NCBI GenBank assembly: GCA_944350365.1
Contig: CALVOU010000001.1
Coordinates: 78,814 to 120,034 of the forward strand
Source of the DNA: an uncultured Bacilli bacterium
GTDB taxonomy: Bacteria > Bacillota_I > Bacilli_A > RF39 > UBA660
DNA length: 41,221 bases
Reading direction: 5' to 3'
The notes beneath the pieces are model-generated. The model saw nothing but the letters and a program-made list of their open reading frames with translations, had not been told where the DNA came from and did not search any database. The translations under genes and the position numbers were made by a program. How positions within the stretch are numbered: position 1 is the stretch's first letter; every line of letters starts with the position of its first letter. Positions 32,670 through 41,221 of the stretch are shown one piece after another.

Positions 32670-33203
32670 ATGGATATATCTATCAGAGGAAGTAAAGTTA
32701 CAATTACGAAAGCGATGGAAGAGTATGCGACAGAAAAGTTAAAAAAGTTAGATAAATATGTCGAAAGTCCAGAGGACATAAAAGCTACTGTAATTGTCAA
32801 AATTCCTAACCACTTACATAAAGTAGAGATAACAATTCCAATGAAAACAATTATCTTAAGAGCAGAAGAAGAGAAAGAAGATTTCTATGCCGCAATTGAT
32901 GTACTTGTAGACAAGTTAGAAAGGCAAATTAGAAAGAATAAGACTAGATTGCAATCTAAAAAGTTAAAAGAAGCTAAAGAGTTTGCCTTTGATTATATTG
33001 AAGAAATGCCAGAAATAGAAGAAGACACCAAAATTGTAAAAAGAAAAAAAGTAGAAGTAAAACCAATGGATGAAGAAGAAGCCATTCTACAAATGGAACT
33101 TCTAGGACATCAGTTTTACCTATATAAAGATATTGAAACAAATGAACCCACAGTCGTTTACAAGAGAAAAGACGGAAATTATGGGGTTATTGAGGCAGAA
33201 TAA
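32670..33203 (+). CDS. hpf: Ribosome hibernation promoting factor, long form
   Basis: 177 aa. The N-terminal ~100 residues are the S30AE domain (MDISIRGSKVTITKAMEEYATEKLKKLDKY... AAIDVLVDKLERQIRKNKTR). A linker leads to the C-terminal dimerisation domain (about 120-177, with VKPMDEEEAILQMELLGHQFYLY), which makes 100S ribosome dimers in stationary phase. Long-form HPF is typical of Firmicutes. AAGGAGGG is the ribosome binding site. secA lies 2.3 kb downstream, where many Bacilli have hpf-secA adjacent; here two genes intervene. Confidence 0.96.
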   Translation: MDISIRGSKVTITKAMEEYATEKLKKLDKYVESPEDIKATVIVKIPNHLHKVEITIPMKTIILRAEEEKEDFYAAIDVLVDKLERQIRKNKTRLQSKKLKEAKEFAFDYIEEMPEIEEDTKIVKRKKVEVKPMDEEEAILQMELLGHQFYLYKDIETNEPTVVYKRKDGNYGVIEAE

Positions 33204-33211
33204 GGAAAGAG

Positions 33212-33245
33212 AAAAGCACTATTCAACCAACTAGTGCTTTTTTTT
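33212..33245 (+). terminator. Terminator after hpf
   Basis: AAAAGCACTA (33212-33221) and TAGTGCTTTT (33232-33241) around a 10-nt loop, then TTTT. Confidence 0.9.
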
Positions 33246-33309
33246 GGGCAAAAATTATAGTAAGAAAGAAGAATTTAGTCTATACTATGAGTAAATAGTG
33301 GGTGTTAGG

Positions 33310-34482
33310 ATGAAAGACAAAATAATTAAAAAGAAATATTTGTATTTAGGAATAAGTTTAATTTTACTAATCATTATAGCTTTCTATAGCAATTTGTTGA
33401 AAATCGAAGAAATCTTTTATAAAGTAGAAATCTATCAAAAGATAAAATTATCAGATATTATAGTAGATCATGATCTTAGTGAGGATAAGGAAATTCAAGC
33501 AACTAAGCTAGGAAATCAAGAGTTTTCTTATCAATATGTAGAAGAAGGAAAAAAGAAAACAGGAAAAGTAAAAGTAAGAGCAGTAGATAAAACACCTCCT
33601 CTCGTTTGGTTAGGCAGTGTCTATACAGTAAACAAGGGGAGTAAGATAAATTTAGAAGAAGCTATCTTATGTATGGATAACTATGATCGTACCCCAGATT
33701 ACTATATAGAGGGAGATTACAATCTTAACGAGGTGGGAGACTATCCTTTAACTTATGTTGCTACCGATGATAGTCAAAACGAAACGAGAATAAATTTTAC
33801 CTTAAGAGTAAAAGAAAAAAGCTCTGATAACAGTAATAGCAATAGTAGTACGAACCGTCTGACTTTAGAAGAAGTAAAAAACGATTATTTAACCGATGAT
33901 ACAATGTTAGGTATTGATGTTTCTAAGTGGCAAGGTGAAATTGATTGGCAAGAGGTAAAATCGGCAGGAGTAGAATTCGTAATGATTAGAATGGGTACTC
34001 AGCAGGGACCTGGGAAAGATTCAGTAATTGATCCTTACTTCAAGAAAAATATAACAGGAGCTAAAGAAGCAGGATTAAAAGTAGGGGTGTATTACTTTTC
34101 TTATGCGGCTAGTATCAAAGAAGCTAAAGAACAAGCTGAGTGGGTTGTGAATGAACTAGCTCCATATGAACTTGATTTACCTGTTGTTTTCGACTGGGAA
34201 TGCTATGGAAATTTAAAAGAATATAAATTAAATTTATATGAATTAAATGAAATGGCTAATCAATTTTTAGAACGAATAAATAGATCTGGTTATCAAAGTA
34301 TGTTCTATGCCAGTAAAAATTATTTAGAAAAATTATGGGTCTATATAGAACATGATATTTGGCTAGCTCACTATACAGAAAAAACAAATTATGAAGGAGA
34401 TTATCTACTATGGCAATTTACTAATGTAGGAAAAATTTCAGGAATTGATGGTAATGTTGATATTGATTTAATGCTACCTTGA
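33310..34482 (+). CDS. Membrane-anchored GH25 lysozyme (muramidase)
   Basis: 390 aa. An N-terminal transmembrane segment (about residues 10-28) is followed by an Ig-like/DUF5011-type region (about 75-175, with AVDKTPPLVWLG and VGDYPLTYVATDDSQN), a Ser/Asn linker, and a GH25 domain (about 200-390) with GIDVSKWQGEIDW, GVYYFSYA and the catalytic VFDWE, then WLAHYT. GH25 enzymes cleave the beta-1,4 bond after N-acetylmuramic acid. Catalytic residues appear intact. Start ATG 33310 is chosen with GGGTG five bases upstream; GTG 33298 is possible. Likely a cell-wall remodelling enzyme. Confidence 0.93.
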   Translation: MKDKIIKKKYLYLGISLILLIIIAFYSNLLKIEEIFYKVEIYQKIKLSDIIVDHDLSEDKEIQATKLGNQEFSYQYVEEGKKKTGKVKVRAVDKTPPLVWLGSVYTVNKGSKINLEEAILCMDNYDRTPDYYIEGDYNLNEVGDYPLTYVATDDSQNETRINFTLRVKEKSSDNSNSNSSTNRLTLEEVKNDYLTDDTMLGIDVSKWQGEIDWQEVKSAGVEFVMIRMGTQQGPGKDSVIDPYFKKNITGAKEAGLKVGVYYFSYAASIKEAKEQAEWVVNELAPYELDLPVVFDWECYGNLKEYKLNLYELNEMANQFLERINRSGYQSMFYASKNYLEKLWVYIEHDIWLAHYTEKTNYEGDYLLWQFTNVGKISGIDGNVDIDLMLP

Positions 34483-34533
34483 AAATAAAAATAATTTATA
34501 GTATAATAGAACCGCTTTTTAGGGGGTGGCATA

Positions 34534-35367
34534 ATGGAACAAGAATGCCCAGTTATTGTGGGTCAAAATACTAAGGTGATTGACTTGGGAAATTTAGAAG
34601 ATATTGAATTGATTCAATTAGAAGATGAGACTGTTCCTCCTTTAAAAAGGGATAATTATCACCACAGAGTGAGTGGTTATTGGCTGAAAAGAGGAAATAA
34701 AATTTACTATTTTAAAGTACCTATATTTGAACGACAAATCTTAAAAGAGCTAGTAGGGGAAAAGATAACTCTTTATTTTGGCCTGCCATCTGTTCATTAC
34801 CAACTAGCCAAGATGAAAATTGAAGATCAAACTGTCTATGGACTTCTTTCACAATATACTAGACAAAAAGATAAGGAATACATGTTACTTAAGGATTGGG
34901 CAGTCAAAGAAGGATGGGAACAACAAAACTTTTTACGTTTTTTAAATGAAGACTATGGTGATCAACCACTATTAGAAGAATATAAAAAGTTACTAGTTAG
35001 AGAACTATATACCCAAGAAGAAGATCGTCAAGATGATGAAATTATTGTCGAAATTGATCAGAGAAAAGTACGATTATCTCCACTTGTCGATTATGAAGAA
35101 GAATTTATACTAAGAGGGAAACTTGATCCAATAAAGATACCTTGCATTCAAACCTTCGACATAGAAAATATTTCCACTTTATTAACAGTAAAAGCTGATA
35201 AAAATTTTGAACATTATTTCAATCAAGTAAAGAAATTGAAAATAAATAAATTATTAACAGAATTAAAAGGAGAGTTCAATTTAAGGCTTCATCCCATCGA
35301 TAGAAAATATTATCTGGATTATGATGCTGGAATAAAAAAACATCTTAAAAAGTATAATTTATTCTAA
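34534..35367 (+). CDS. Uncharacterised cytoplasmic protein
   Basis: 277 aa; I do not recognise the family. No signal peptide or membrane helix. The segment FERQILKELVGEKITLYFGLPSVHYQLAKM followed by YGLLSQYTR (about 70-110) loosely resembles the N-lobe helix region of HipA-type kinase-like proteins (a lobe aligning substrate-binding and GLLS strands), but no catalytic Asp/DxG motif is evident, so I would not assign a kinase. It ends with a basic tail. It has a GGGGGTGG ribosome binding site and stands between GH25 and secA, with its own terminator. Confidence 0.65.
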   Translation: MEQECPVIVGQNTKVIDLGNLEDIELIQLEDETVPPLKRDNYHHRVSGYWLKRGNKIYYFKVPIFERQILKELVGEKITLYFGLPSVHYQLAKMKIEDQTVYGLLSQYTRQKDKEYMLLKDWAVKEGWEQQNFLRFLNEDYGDQPLLEEYKKLLVRELYTQEEDRQDDEIIVEIDQRKVRLSPLVDYEEEFILRGKLDPIKIPCIQTFDIENISTLLTVKADKNFEHYFNQVKKLKINKLLTELKGEFNLRLHPIDRKYYLDYDAGIKKHLKKYNLF

Positions 35368-35393
35368 AGATATCAGAAATGATATCTTTTTTT
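35366..35393 (+). terminator. Terminator before secA
   Basis: AAAGATATCA (35366-35375) and TGATATCTTT (35380-35389) close a GAAA tetraloop, followed by T. Confidence 0.92.
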
Positions 35394-35400
35394 GAATTGT

Positions 35401-35454
35401 TTTTCCACAAAAACAGTGGAAAACCTTTAAAATCAAAAAAAGAATTGATATAAT
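35401..35454 (+). promoter_or_regulatory. secA promoter with upstream palindrome resembling paired DnaA boxes
   Basis: TTTAAA (35426-35431), 17 nt, TATAAT (35449-35454). Directly upstream is the perfect inverted repeat TTTTCCAC-N7-GTGGAAAA (35401-35423). TTTTCCACA fits the DnaA box pattern TTWTNCACA, and the opposite arm (TTTTCCACT) fits at 8 of 9. Confidence 0.6.
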
Positions 35455-35474
35455 ATCAAACAGGAGATGGTAAC

Positions 35475-37967
35475 ATGGATTTATTAAAAAAATTATTCGA
35501 TCACGAATATAAAGAACTAAAGAAATTTCATCGTCAAGCTGACCAAATTGTCGCTTTAGATGAAGAAATGCAAAAATTATCGGATAAAGAATTACAAAAT
35601 AAAACGAATGAGTTTAGAGATAGATTAGAAAAAGGAGAAACTCTAGAAGATATTTTAGTTGAAGCTTTCGCAGTAGCTAGAGAAGCTTGTTTCAGAGTAA
35701 TTGGAGAAAAACCATTCTATGTTCAGATTTTAGGTGCTTTAGCTATTCACTATGGAAATATTGCGGAAATGAAAACTGGTGAAGGTAAAACATTAACTTC
35801 AGTAATGCCTGCTTATTTAAATGCCTTGCCTGGTGAAGGTGTACATATCATCACTGTCAATGAATACTTAGCTGATCGTGATGCTAACTGGATGGGCCAA
35901 ATTCATAAGTTCTTAGGATTGACAGTTGGAATTAATTTACGTGAACTATCACCAAAAGAAAAACAAGAACAATATGCTTGTGATATTTTATATTCGACAA
36001 ACAATGAAATTGGATTCGATTATTTAAGAGATAACATGGTTATCCGTAAAGAAAATAGAGTCCAACGTCCACTAAATTTTGCGATTATCGATGAAGTCGA
36101 CTCAGTATTAATTGATGAAGCTCGTACACCACTTATTATTTCTGGTGGAGAAATGAAAAGTGCTAATTTATACATGGATGCAGATCGTTTAGCCAAATCA
36201 CTAAAGGAAGATGAATATGTTTATGATGAAAAAACAAAAAATGTTTCCCTTAGTGAAGAAGGTGTTAAAAAAGCGGAAAAGATGTTCCGCTTAGATAACT
36301 TATATGGCTTAGAAAATTCAGAATTAGTTCATTACATTAATCAAGCATTAAGAGCGAATTATTCTATGCATAAAGATGTAGACTATGTTGTTCAAGACGG
36401 TGAAATTATTATCGTTGATCAATTTACAGGACGTCTAATGAAAGGTCGTGCTTATAGTGACGGTCTTCATCAAGCAATTGAAGCTAAAGAGGGCGTAAAA
36501 ATTAATCAAGAAACCAAAACTTTAGCCACAATCACATTCCAAAATTTATTCAGAATGTATAAAAAACTATCTGGAATGACCGGTACAGCTAAGACAGAAG
36601 AAGAAGAATTTAGAAATATCTATAATATGTATGTTATTGAAATACCTACGAATAAACCAGTCATTCGTATTGATAATCCTGATCTTATGTTTTCTACTAA
36701 AGCCGGAAAATACCGCGCAATTGTAAAAGAAATTGAAGAACGATACAAAAAAGGTCAGCCAGTCTTAGTAGGTACTATAGCTATTGAGACTAGTGAGTTA
36801 ATCAGTAACTTGTTAAAACAAAAGAAAATTCCTCACGAAGTATTGAACGCCAAAAACCATGCACGTGAAGCAGAAATTATTGCGAAGATTGGTCTTGGGA
36901 AATCAGTAACTATTGCTACCAACATGGCTGGACGTGGAACAGATATTAAACTAAGTGACGAGGTAAGAGAATTAGGTGGTTTATGCGTAATCGGTACAGA
37001 GCGTCACGAATCACGTCGTATCGATAATCAGTTACGTGGACGTTCTGGTCGTCAAGGGGATCCTGGATTTACTCAATTCTATGTATCAATGGAAGATGAA
37101 TTAATGGTTCGTTTCGGTTCTGATAGAATTAAAGTAATGATGCACAATTTAGGATTTAGTGAAGATCAAGCAATCAAGAGTAAAACCTTTACCAAGGCAC
37201 TATCTTCAGCTCAAGCTCGTGTAGAAGGAAATAACTTTGATATTCGTAAACAACTTCTTCAATATGATGATGTCATGAACAATCAAAGAGAAATCATGTA
37301 TGGAAGAAGAAATGAAATCCTAGATAGTGAATCAATTCACGAAACAGTATTAAAGACAATTAAAAATCATATTTCAGATTTAGTAAATTCTCATCTTTAT
37401 CCAGAGGGAAGATTAACTAATGATGATGTTAAAGAAATCGTTGAATTTGCGAATGAGAATCTAATTAATCAAGATATCGACAAAGAAGAAATAGATAATA
37501 AATCTCCTGAAGAGATGATTGAATATATTACGGATATTGTTACACATGAGTATGAAGAAAAATTAAGAGATATTCCCGAAGAAGTAAAAGATGAATTTGA
37601 AAAAGCAATCAGTCTAAATGTAATCGACCACTATTGGACTGAACACATCAATACAATGTCTCACTTAAGAGAAGGAATTTATTTAAGAGGTTACGGTCAA
37701 GAAGATCCACTTCGTGCTTACACAATGGAAGGCTTTGAATTATTTGATAAGATGATGCAAAAAATTGACCACGATGTAACTATCATGTTAATTAAGGCAG
37801 AAATCAGAAGAAATATTGAAAGAAAAGAAGTATCAAAAACCAAAATTACGAACGATGGCGGTAAAGAACAAGCTAAGAAACAACCAAAGAGAGTTCAAAA
37901 AGTAGGTAGAAATGATCCTTGTCCATGTGGCTCAGGGAAGAAATATAAACAATGCTGTGGTAAATAA
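35475..37967 (+). CDS. secA: Preprotein translocase ATPase SecA
   Basis: 830 aa motor of the Sec export pathway. Walker A is in [17 protein letters not shown] (~residue 100), DEAD-type motif in [17 protein letters not shown] (~210), helicase motifs in GTIAIETSE and NMAGRGTDI, and [20 protein letters not shown] in the scaffold. The C-terminal SEC-C zinc tail [18 protein letters not shown] is intact and should bind SecB-like partners or ribosomes. Length is standard. It has a good promoter and AGGAG ribosome binding site and a terminator after the stop. Confidence 0.98.
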   Translation: MDLLKKLFDHEYKELKKFHRQADQIVALDEEMQKLSDKELQNKTNEFRDRLEKGETLEDILVEAFAVAREACFRVIGEKPFYVQILGALAIHYGNIAEMKTGEGKTLTSVMPAYLNALPGEGVHIITVNEYLADRDANWMGQIHKFLGLTVGINLRELSPKEKQEQYACDILYSTNNEIGFDYLRDNMVIRKENRVQRPLNFAIIDEVDSVLIDEARTPLIISGGEMKSANLYMDADRLAKSLKEDEYVYDEKTKNVSLSEEGVKKAEKMFRLDNLYGLENSELVHYINQALRANYSMHKDVDYVVQDGEIIIVDQFTGRLMKGRAYSDGLHQAIEAKEGVKINQETKTLATITFQNLFRMYKKLSGMTGTAKTEEEEFRNIYNMYVIEIPTNKPVIRIDNPDLMFSTKAGKYRAIVKEIEERYKKGQPVLVGTIAIETSELISNLLKQKKIPHEVLNAKNHAREAEIIAKIGLGKSVTIATNMAGRGTDIKLSDEVRELGGLCVIGTERHESRRIDNQLRGRSGRQGDPGFTQFYVSMEDELMVRFGSDRIKVMMHNLGFSEDQAIKSKTFTKALSSAQARVEGNNFDIRKQLLQYDDVMNNQREIMYGRRNEILDSESIHETVLKTIKNHISDLVNSHLYPEGRLTNDDVKEIVEFANENLINQDIDKEEIDNKSPEEMIEYITDIVTHEYEEKLRDIPEEVKDEFEKAISLNVIDHYWTEHINTMSHLREGIYLRGYGQEDPLRAYTMEGFELFDKMMQKIDHDVTIMLIKAEIRRNIERKEVSKTKITNDGGKEQAKKQPKRVQKVGRNDPCPCGSGKKYKQCCGK

Positions 37968-38012
37968 CTCGTAAAGTCCTATAAATAAAGGGAAAACACG
38001 AGTTTTTCTTTT
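37968..38012 (+). terminator. Terminator after secA
   Basis: AACTCGT at the secA stop pairs with ACGAGTT (~37998-38004) across a longer loop that adds GTCC/GGGA pairing, followed by TTTTCTTTTT. Confidence 0.8.
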
Positions 38013-38027
38013 TCTAAAAATTACTCC

Positions 38028-38059
38028 AAAAATGACTTTAGATCAGTTTTAGATCATCA
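38028..38059 (+). repeat. Left copy of imperfect direct repeat flanking the HEPN gene
   Basis: AAAAATGACTTTAGATC followed by AGTTTTAGATCATCA. It matches the sequence at 40781-40812 at about 28 of 33 aligned positions. It contains TTTAGATC twice, about 11 bp apart. Confidence 0.8.
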
Positions 38060-38146
38060 TATTTTTAAAGGGTAAAATAAGGGAAGATTTAATGTCGATG
38101 AAAAAAACATTGCTTTTTATGATAAAATATAATTGGTGGTAATATC

Positions 38147-40648
38147 ATGGAAATAAATTACAATGATACACTTCAAAAAAGGATGCTTAATTGGATATAT
38201 TATGGTGACAACATGAATCCATTTTATAGCTGTGTAATTTCATATTTAATAGAAATTGGTGGTTATAAGTTAAGCAAAGATGGAAGCGAATATGAACAAA
38301 TAAAAAAATTAGAAAATATATTAAAAACAAATCCCAAAATATTTAAAGAAATCCTTAAAACACTTACACAGAATGGATTTTTAGAAGATTTAAGTTTTAG
38401 ATATGAATATAGTAATAAGTTTTATAAAAATCGTGGAGATGAAAATCACTTTAGTATATTAAAATTTAAAATAATAGATGGCAAATTATATGCATACGAT
38501 TTAGTTACAAGTAGAGAAAATAGAAAATATGTAGAAATTAAACAGATAAATAATATGGATGTTGTTGAGCTTATTACATTATTAAAAAATGATGGATATA
38601 CTGATGAAGAGGCAGAAGTTTTAATACAACATAAAGAAGTATTACAAGCCTATGGAATAGATGGCAAGTCATATAATATTACTTTGTTAAATGATAACAA
38701 TTTAATTAATATGCAATTAGATGATCCAAATATTAGGTTAGATTTTTCTATCTTTTTCAAAGAACATTCCAAATCTAATTTGTTGGATAAAACGAACTTT
38801 AATCTAAATATAGAATCAAGCGATACCAATATTTCATATGGATATGATAGTAATTTAAAGTTATTGTCTTTAATGCATGGATTATGTAAAAGTCAAAAAG
38901 ACTTATCACTTTTTGAAGGTGTATACAAGAAGAATGTTGAGTTGTTGGGAAATGGTGGTAATACAGATACAAATATAGATTGGATGTTTATGAGTAGTTT
39001 CTTTTTACTAAATCAAGAAGAAAAGAATACGTTACCTGATTACCTATATTTAGATTTGGCACGAAAACTAAAATTGGTTAATCCTAGAGGTGCAATGTGC
39101 ATTTTTATGGACGAAAACAACGAAGAAACATCTTATGCTAATGATGTTAATCGTTCAAATTATGGTTGCAATGATTACATATTTACTGATGGAAATCTTG
39201 ATTGTAAAATGCTATTTCATGCTATACGAAATGCTTTAGCTCATTCATCATATGAAGTTATAGATAAAAATTATATTCGTATTTATGGGTATAATGATGA
39301 AAATGTAATGAATTGTAATTTTAAAATTCAAAAGAACATGATAATCGAATTCATTAATAAGTTATCAAATTACAATGCTTTTGGTAATATTTTTCCAATA
39401 TGTACATTGGAGAATCCAAACTATGATAATGCTCCAATTCAAACAAAAGAAGATTTAAAATCATATTTAGAGAGTATAGTTGTTTCAGATATTACTGATG
39501 TAAAATATCATGATTTAGATACTTTAAAGAAGCTACAAATGTATGTATCTTATTTAGCCCAGAAAGATAACACAGATATAAATGAAAATGTGGATTATAA
39601 GATGTTAGAAATGTTTGAATATGATTATGAGAGAAAAATATATTATTTAAAAATGCAATTACAAAATCCTATGACTCGAAAAACAAAGCTAATAGATTCT
39701 GTTGCAAAATCACAACTTAAATATTTCATGGATTATAAATTAGAAGAACAAAAACTATCTGAATCACAAATAAGTAAGATCATTGATCATATAGGACAAA
39801 TAGCTGATACTTTTTATAATCATAGTGCTGTTAATCAACATGAAATTATCACCGAACTAATAAGAAATGAATTGAATCCAAGTAGAAACATTTCAATGAT
39901 TATAGAAGATATTGTTAAAACAAGTAGTAAATCAGATGGTGCAATTATGGATATGCTGAATGATACTTCTACAAAATATATAGATTATGATAAGGTAATA
40001 AAAGCAACTGTTATATCATATTTGAATAATATACTTTTATATAATTATAATGAGAAAAAAGTAGACTTAAGTGGATTGGATTTTTCAGGTTTGAAAATTG
40101 ATGTTGACTTTGAGGATTTAATTTCTAAAAAGAATAAAAGAATAGATGATTTGAAAAGAGAAAACAGAAATATTTATAAGTCTAATAAGAATATGAAGAA
40201 AAGGCTTGGAGATATTACTATACAATTAGAAAGAGTGACTGATGAGAATCAAAAAGCTAGATTAACCGAAGAAAAACAAAGATTAGAAGCTATTCTTAGT
40301 CAAGATGATGGCTCTAGACAAGAAAAAAACAGTATTGAAATGACTGCTTTGCAGGAAGATTTAGAAGATTTAAAAAATAGAAGAGTGGATAATTCATACA
40401 TATTAGATCATTTGAGAAATTCTTTAGCACATGGAAATATATTCTTCTCAAATACAATTAATTTAAATGACATAGGAGATTTGGAAATAACATTTATAGA
40501 TTATTATCCTGATACAACAGATGAGTCATTTAAAGGAACAATCAAATTTAGGGAATTATTAACTACATTAAGTGATGAAAAATTTATTGATAGTCTTTTT
40601 TCAAAAATAAATGAGCGAACTATTGATAATCAACCTAAGAAAAGTTGA
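38147..40648 (+). CDS. Dual-HEPN domain protein, predicted ribonuclease (defence type)
   Basis: 833 aa. I do not recognise a named family. Two HEPN active-site motifs of RNxxxH type are present: R361-NALA-H366 (FHAIRNALAHSSYE) and R757-NSLA-H762 (DHLRNSLAHGNIF). Each is followed by a similar pattern of beta strands and a final helix, so the protein looks like two HEPN modules in one chain, able to form one composite ribonuclease site. A charged coiled coil (about 660-745) precedes the second motif. HEPN proteins with this motif are mostly RNases in abortive infection, toxin and CRISPR systems. ATG 38147 follows GGTGG. It uses AT-rich codons (many ATA, AAT) unlike secA, and lies between direct repeats, suggesting acquisition by transfer. 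No antitoxin or CRISPR array is visible beside it. Confidence 0.75.
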   Translation: MEINYNDTLQKRMLNWIYYGDNMNPFYSCVISYLIEIGGYKLSKDGSEYEQIKKLENILKTNPKIFKEILKTLTQNGFLEDLSFRYEYSNKFYKNRGDENHFSILKFKIIDGKLYAYDLVTSRENRKYVEIKQINNMDVVELITLLKNDGYTDEEAEVLIQHKEVLQAYGIDGKSYNITLLNDNNLINMQLDDPNIRLDFSIFFKEHSKSNLLDKTNFNLNIESSDTNISYGYDSNLKLLSLMHGLCKSQKDLSLFEGVYKKNVELLGNGGNTDTNIDWMFMSSFFLLNQEEKNTLPDYLYLDLARKLKLVNPRGAMCIFMDENNEETSYANDVNRSNYGCNDYIFTDGNLDCKMLFHAIRNALAHSSYEVIDKNYIRIYGYNDENVMNCNFKIQKNMIIEFINKLSNYNAFGNIFPICTLENPNYDNAPIQTKEDLKSYLESIVVSDITDVKYHDLDTLKKLQMYVSYLAQKDNTDINENVDYKMLEMFEYDYERKIYYLKMQLQNPMTRKTKLIDSVAKSQLKYFMDYKLEEQKLSESQISKIIDHIGQIADTFYNHSAVNQHEIITELIRNELNPSRNISMIIEDIVKTSSKSDGAIMDMLNDTSTKYIDYDKVIKATVISYLNNILLYNYNEKKVDLSGLDFSGLKIDVDFEDLISKKNKRIDDLKRENRNIYKSNKNMKKRLGDITIQLERVTDENQKARLTEEKQRLEAILSQDDGSRQEKNSIEMTALQEDLEDLKNRRVDNSYILDHLRNSLAHGNIFFSNTINLNDIGDLEITFIDYYPDTTDESFKGTIKFRELLTTLSDEKFIDSLFSKINERTIDNQPKKS

Positions 40649-40649
40649 T

Positions 40650-40670
40650 GAAGCATTTATGCTTCTTTTT
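40650..40670 (+). terminator. Terminator after the HEPN gene
   Basis: GAAGCA (40650-40655), loop TTTA, TGCTTC (40660-40665), then T5. Confidence 0.85.
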
Positions 40671-41221
40671 CTATGTTTAATTTCTAGGTAGAAGTGGTAA
40701 AAATGCTAAAAAGTGTAATGCTAAAATATGCCTTTAAGCCTCAATATAAAAGGAAATAAGGGATTTATCTAAATATGCGTAAAAATGCTTTAGATCCATT
40801 TTTAGATCATTAAGACACCAAAAAAGAGCATTTCTGCCCATTATTTCTTTAAGTTATTAATAACATCCATAGTTTCATTTAAAGCACTTTTAAATAGATG
40901 TGAAAATTATTTAAATTATATTAATAAAATAAATGACGTAAATTTAAGTGAATCTACCAGTAACTTTAAACGATAATTACACAAGAAAATCTTATCAATA
41001 GTTTTTTATTATAAAATTGATTATAAAATTATAAAAACGATATTAGTTTCTTTCTTTTCATATTGTAATTAAAGTGACTATAATACTTAAATTCCTAATT
41101 AAAATAAGTAAAAAACTTATTTTTTTCATTTAATCATTGATAAGGCTGAGATGAAAAAGTAAACGCAACTTTGAAAAGTTAAATGCAATCTTATATATGA
41201 TTTAATGTTGATAACAAATAA
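40671..41221. other. Gene-free AT-rich tail of the window
   Basis: No convincing gene on either strand. It holds the right direct repeat (40781-40812) and a minus-strand terminator-like hairpin (GGGCA-GAAA-TGCTC, 40839-40826, with T6 beyond). Just before that hairpin is a 21-codon open stretch ending in a stop (40906-40841, minus, ...ALNETMDVINNLKK) that could be the remnant end of a decayed gene. A hairpin AATAAGT-N5-ACTTATT with T run is at 41103-41127. Near 41155-41193 two imperfect ~19-bp copies of AAAAGTnAAnGCAA occur in tandem. No CRISPR-type spaced repeats are present. Confidence 0.6.
40781..40812 (+). repeat. Right copy of imperfect direct repeat flanking the HEPN gene
   Basis: AAAAATGCTTTAGATCC followed by ATTTTTAGATCATTA, matching 38028-38059 with single-base gaps. 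The same paired TTTAGATC is present. Confidence 0.8.

Noticed and set aside
40841-40906. A minus-strand gene end downstream of the HEPN gene
   Set aside because: Only 21 codons are open before an in-frame stop; it could be a decayed gene end beside a terminator but cannot be called a gene.
38147-41221. A Cas13-like CRISPR effector because of two RNxxxH motifs
   Set aside because: No CRISPR repeats or cas1/cas2 are in the window, the first motif is in the middle rather than near an end, and RNxLAH is common in many non-CRISPR HEPN families. An array beyond the window end cannot be excluded.
1-41221. tRNA, rRNA, insertion sequence or prophage genes
   Set aside because: I looked for T-loop GTTCRA contexts, transposase motifs and phage structural genes and saw none; repeats found are the agrAC duplication and short repeats only.

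Overview
The window is AT-rich, densely coding DNA from a low-GC, endospore-forming Bacillota, most likely an uncultured gut-type member of the Bacilli. Evidence: Bacilli-type genes (RNA polymerase delta subunit, WalJ/RlmH block, long-form HPF, DUF1934 next to argS, DUF1146), sporulation genes (gerQ, spoIIR, a spoIIQ-like gene, spoIIID, a YtaF/MntP-like gene) and purine-rich Shine-Dalgarno sequences such as GGGTGA before most starts. TGA is a stop codon (tagO, both agrA copies and the last gene end in TGA), so this is the standard code, not the mycoplasma code. The species cannot be named from the sequence alone.

Layout. 1-3.0 kb: end of dnaB, a LysM/G5/M23 cell-wall peptidase, walJ and rlmH. 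3.1-5.5 kb: XRE regulator, Na+/amino-acid symporter, ung. 5.6-8.6 kb (minus): class A PBP, gerQ and a LemA-family gene. 8.8-17.2 kb (plus): DUF1934-argS, rpoE, pta, a small membrane protein, a serine hydrolase, a HIT protein with no visible normal start codon, prfA-prmC. 17.2-18.1 kb (minus): DUF2935-like protein. 18.2-25.5 kb (plus): spoIIR, ytaF/mntP-like, fba, murA, SGNH hydrolase, rpmE, rpiB, DUF1146, spoIIQ-like, spoIIID, mbl/mreB.

25.5-32.2 kb is the unusual accessory part. An AgrA-AgrC two-component pair is present twice as a virtually identical 2.1 kb direct repeat. The copies flank a tagO-like gene and a candidate small RNA whose terminator loop (CUCACCC) complements the GGGUGA Shine-Dalgarno sequences used nearby. 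Facing the second copy, on the minus strand, is one agrB-agrD unit for an Agr-type peptide pheromone (predicted ring C-V-I-I-V). Upstream of agrB is a pair of LytTR-type 9-mers exactly 21 bp apart. Together these form a complete but rearranged quorum-sensing locus: one signal unit, two receptor/regulator copies and an adjacent sRNA candidate.

32.3-38 kb returns to housekeeping: csp, hpf, GH25 lysozyme, an unknown gene, secA. The last gene (38.1-40.6 kb) encodes an 833-residue protein with two RNxxxH HEPN ribonuclease motifs. It stands alone between imperfect 32-nt direct repeats and looks like a mobile, defence-type single-gene insertion. I saw no tRNA, rRNA, CRISPR array or transposase. All family calls come from reading motifs; no search was run.
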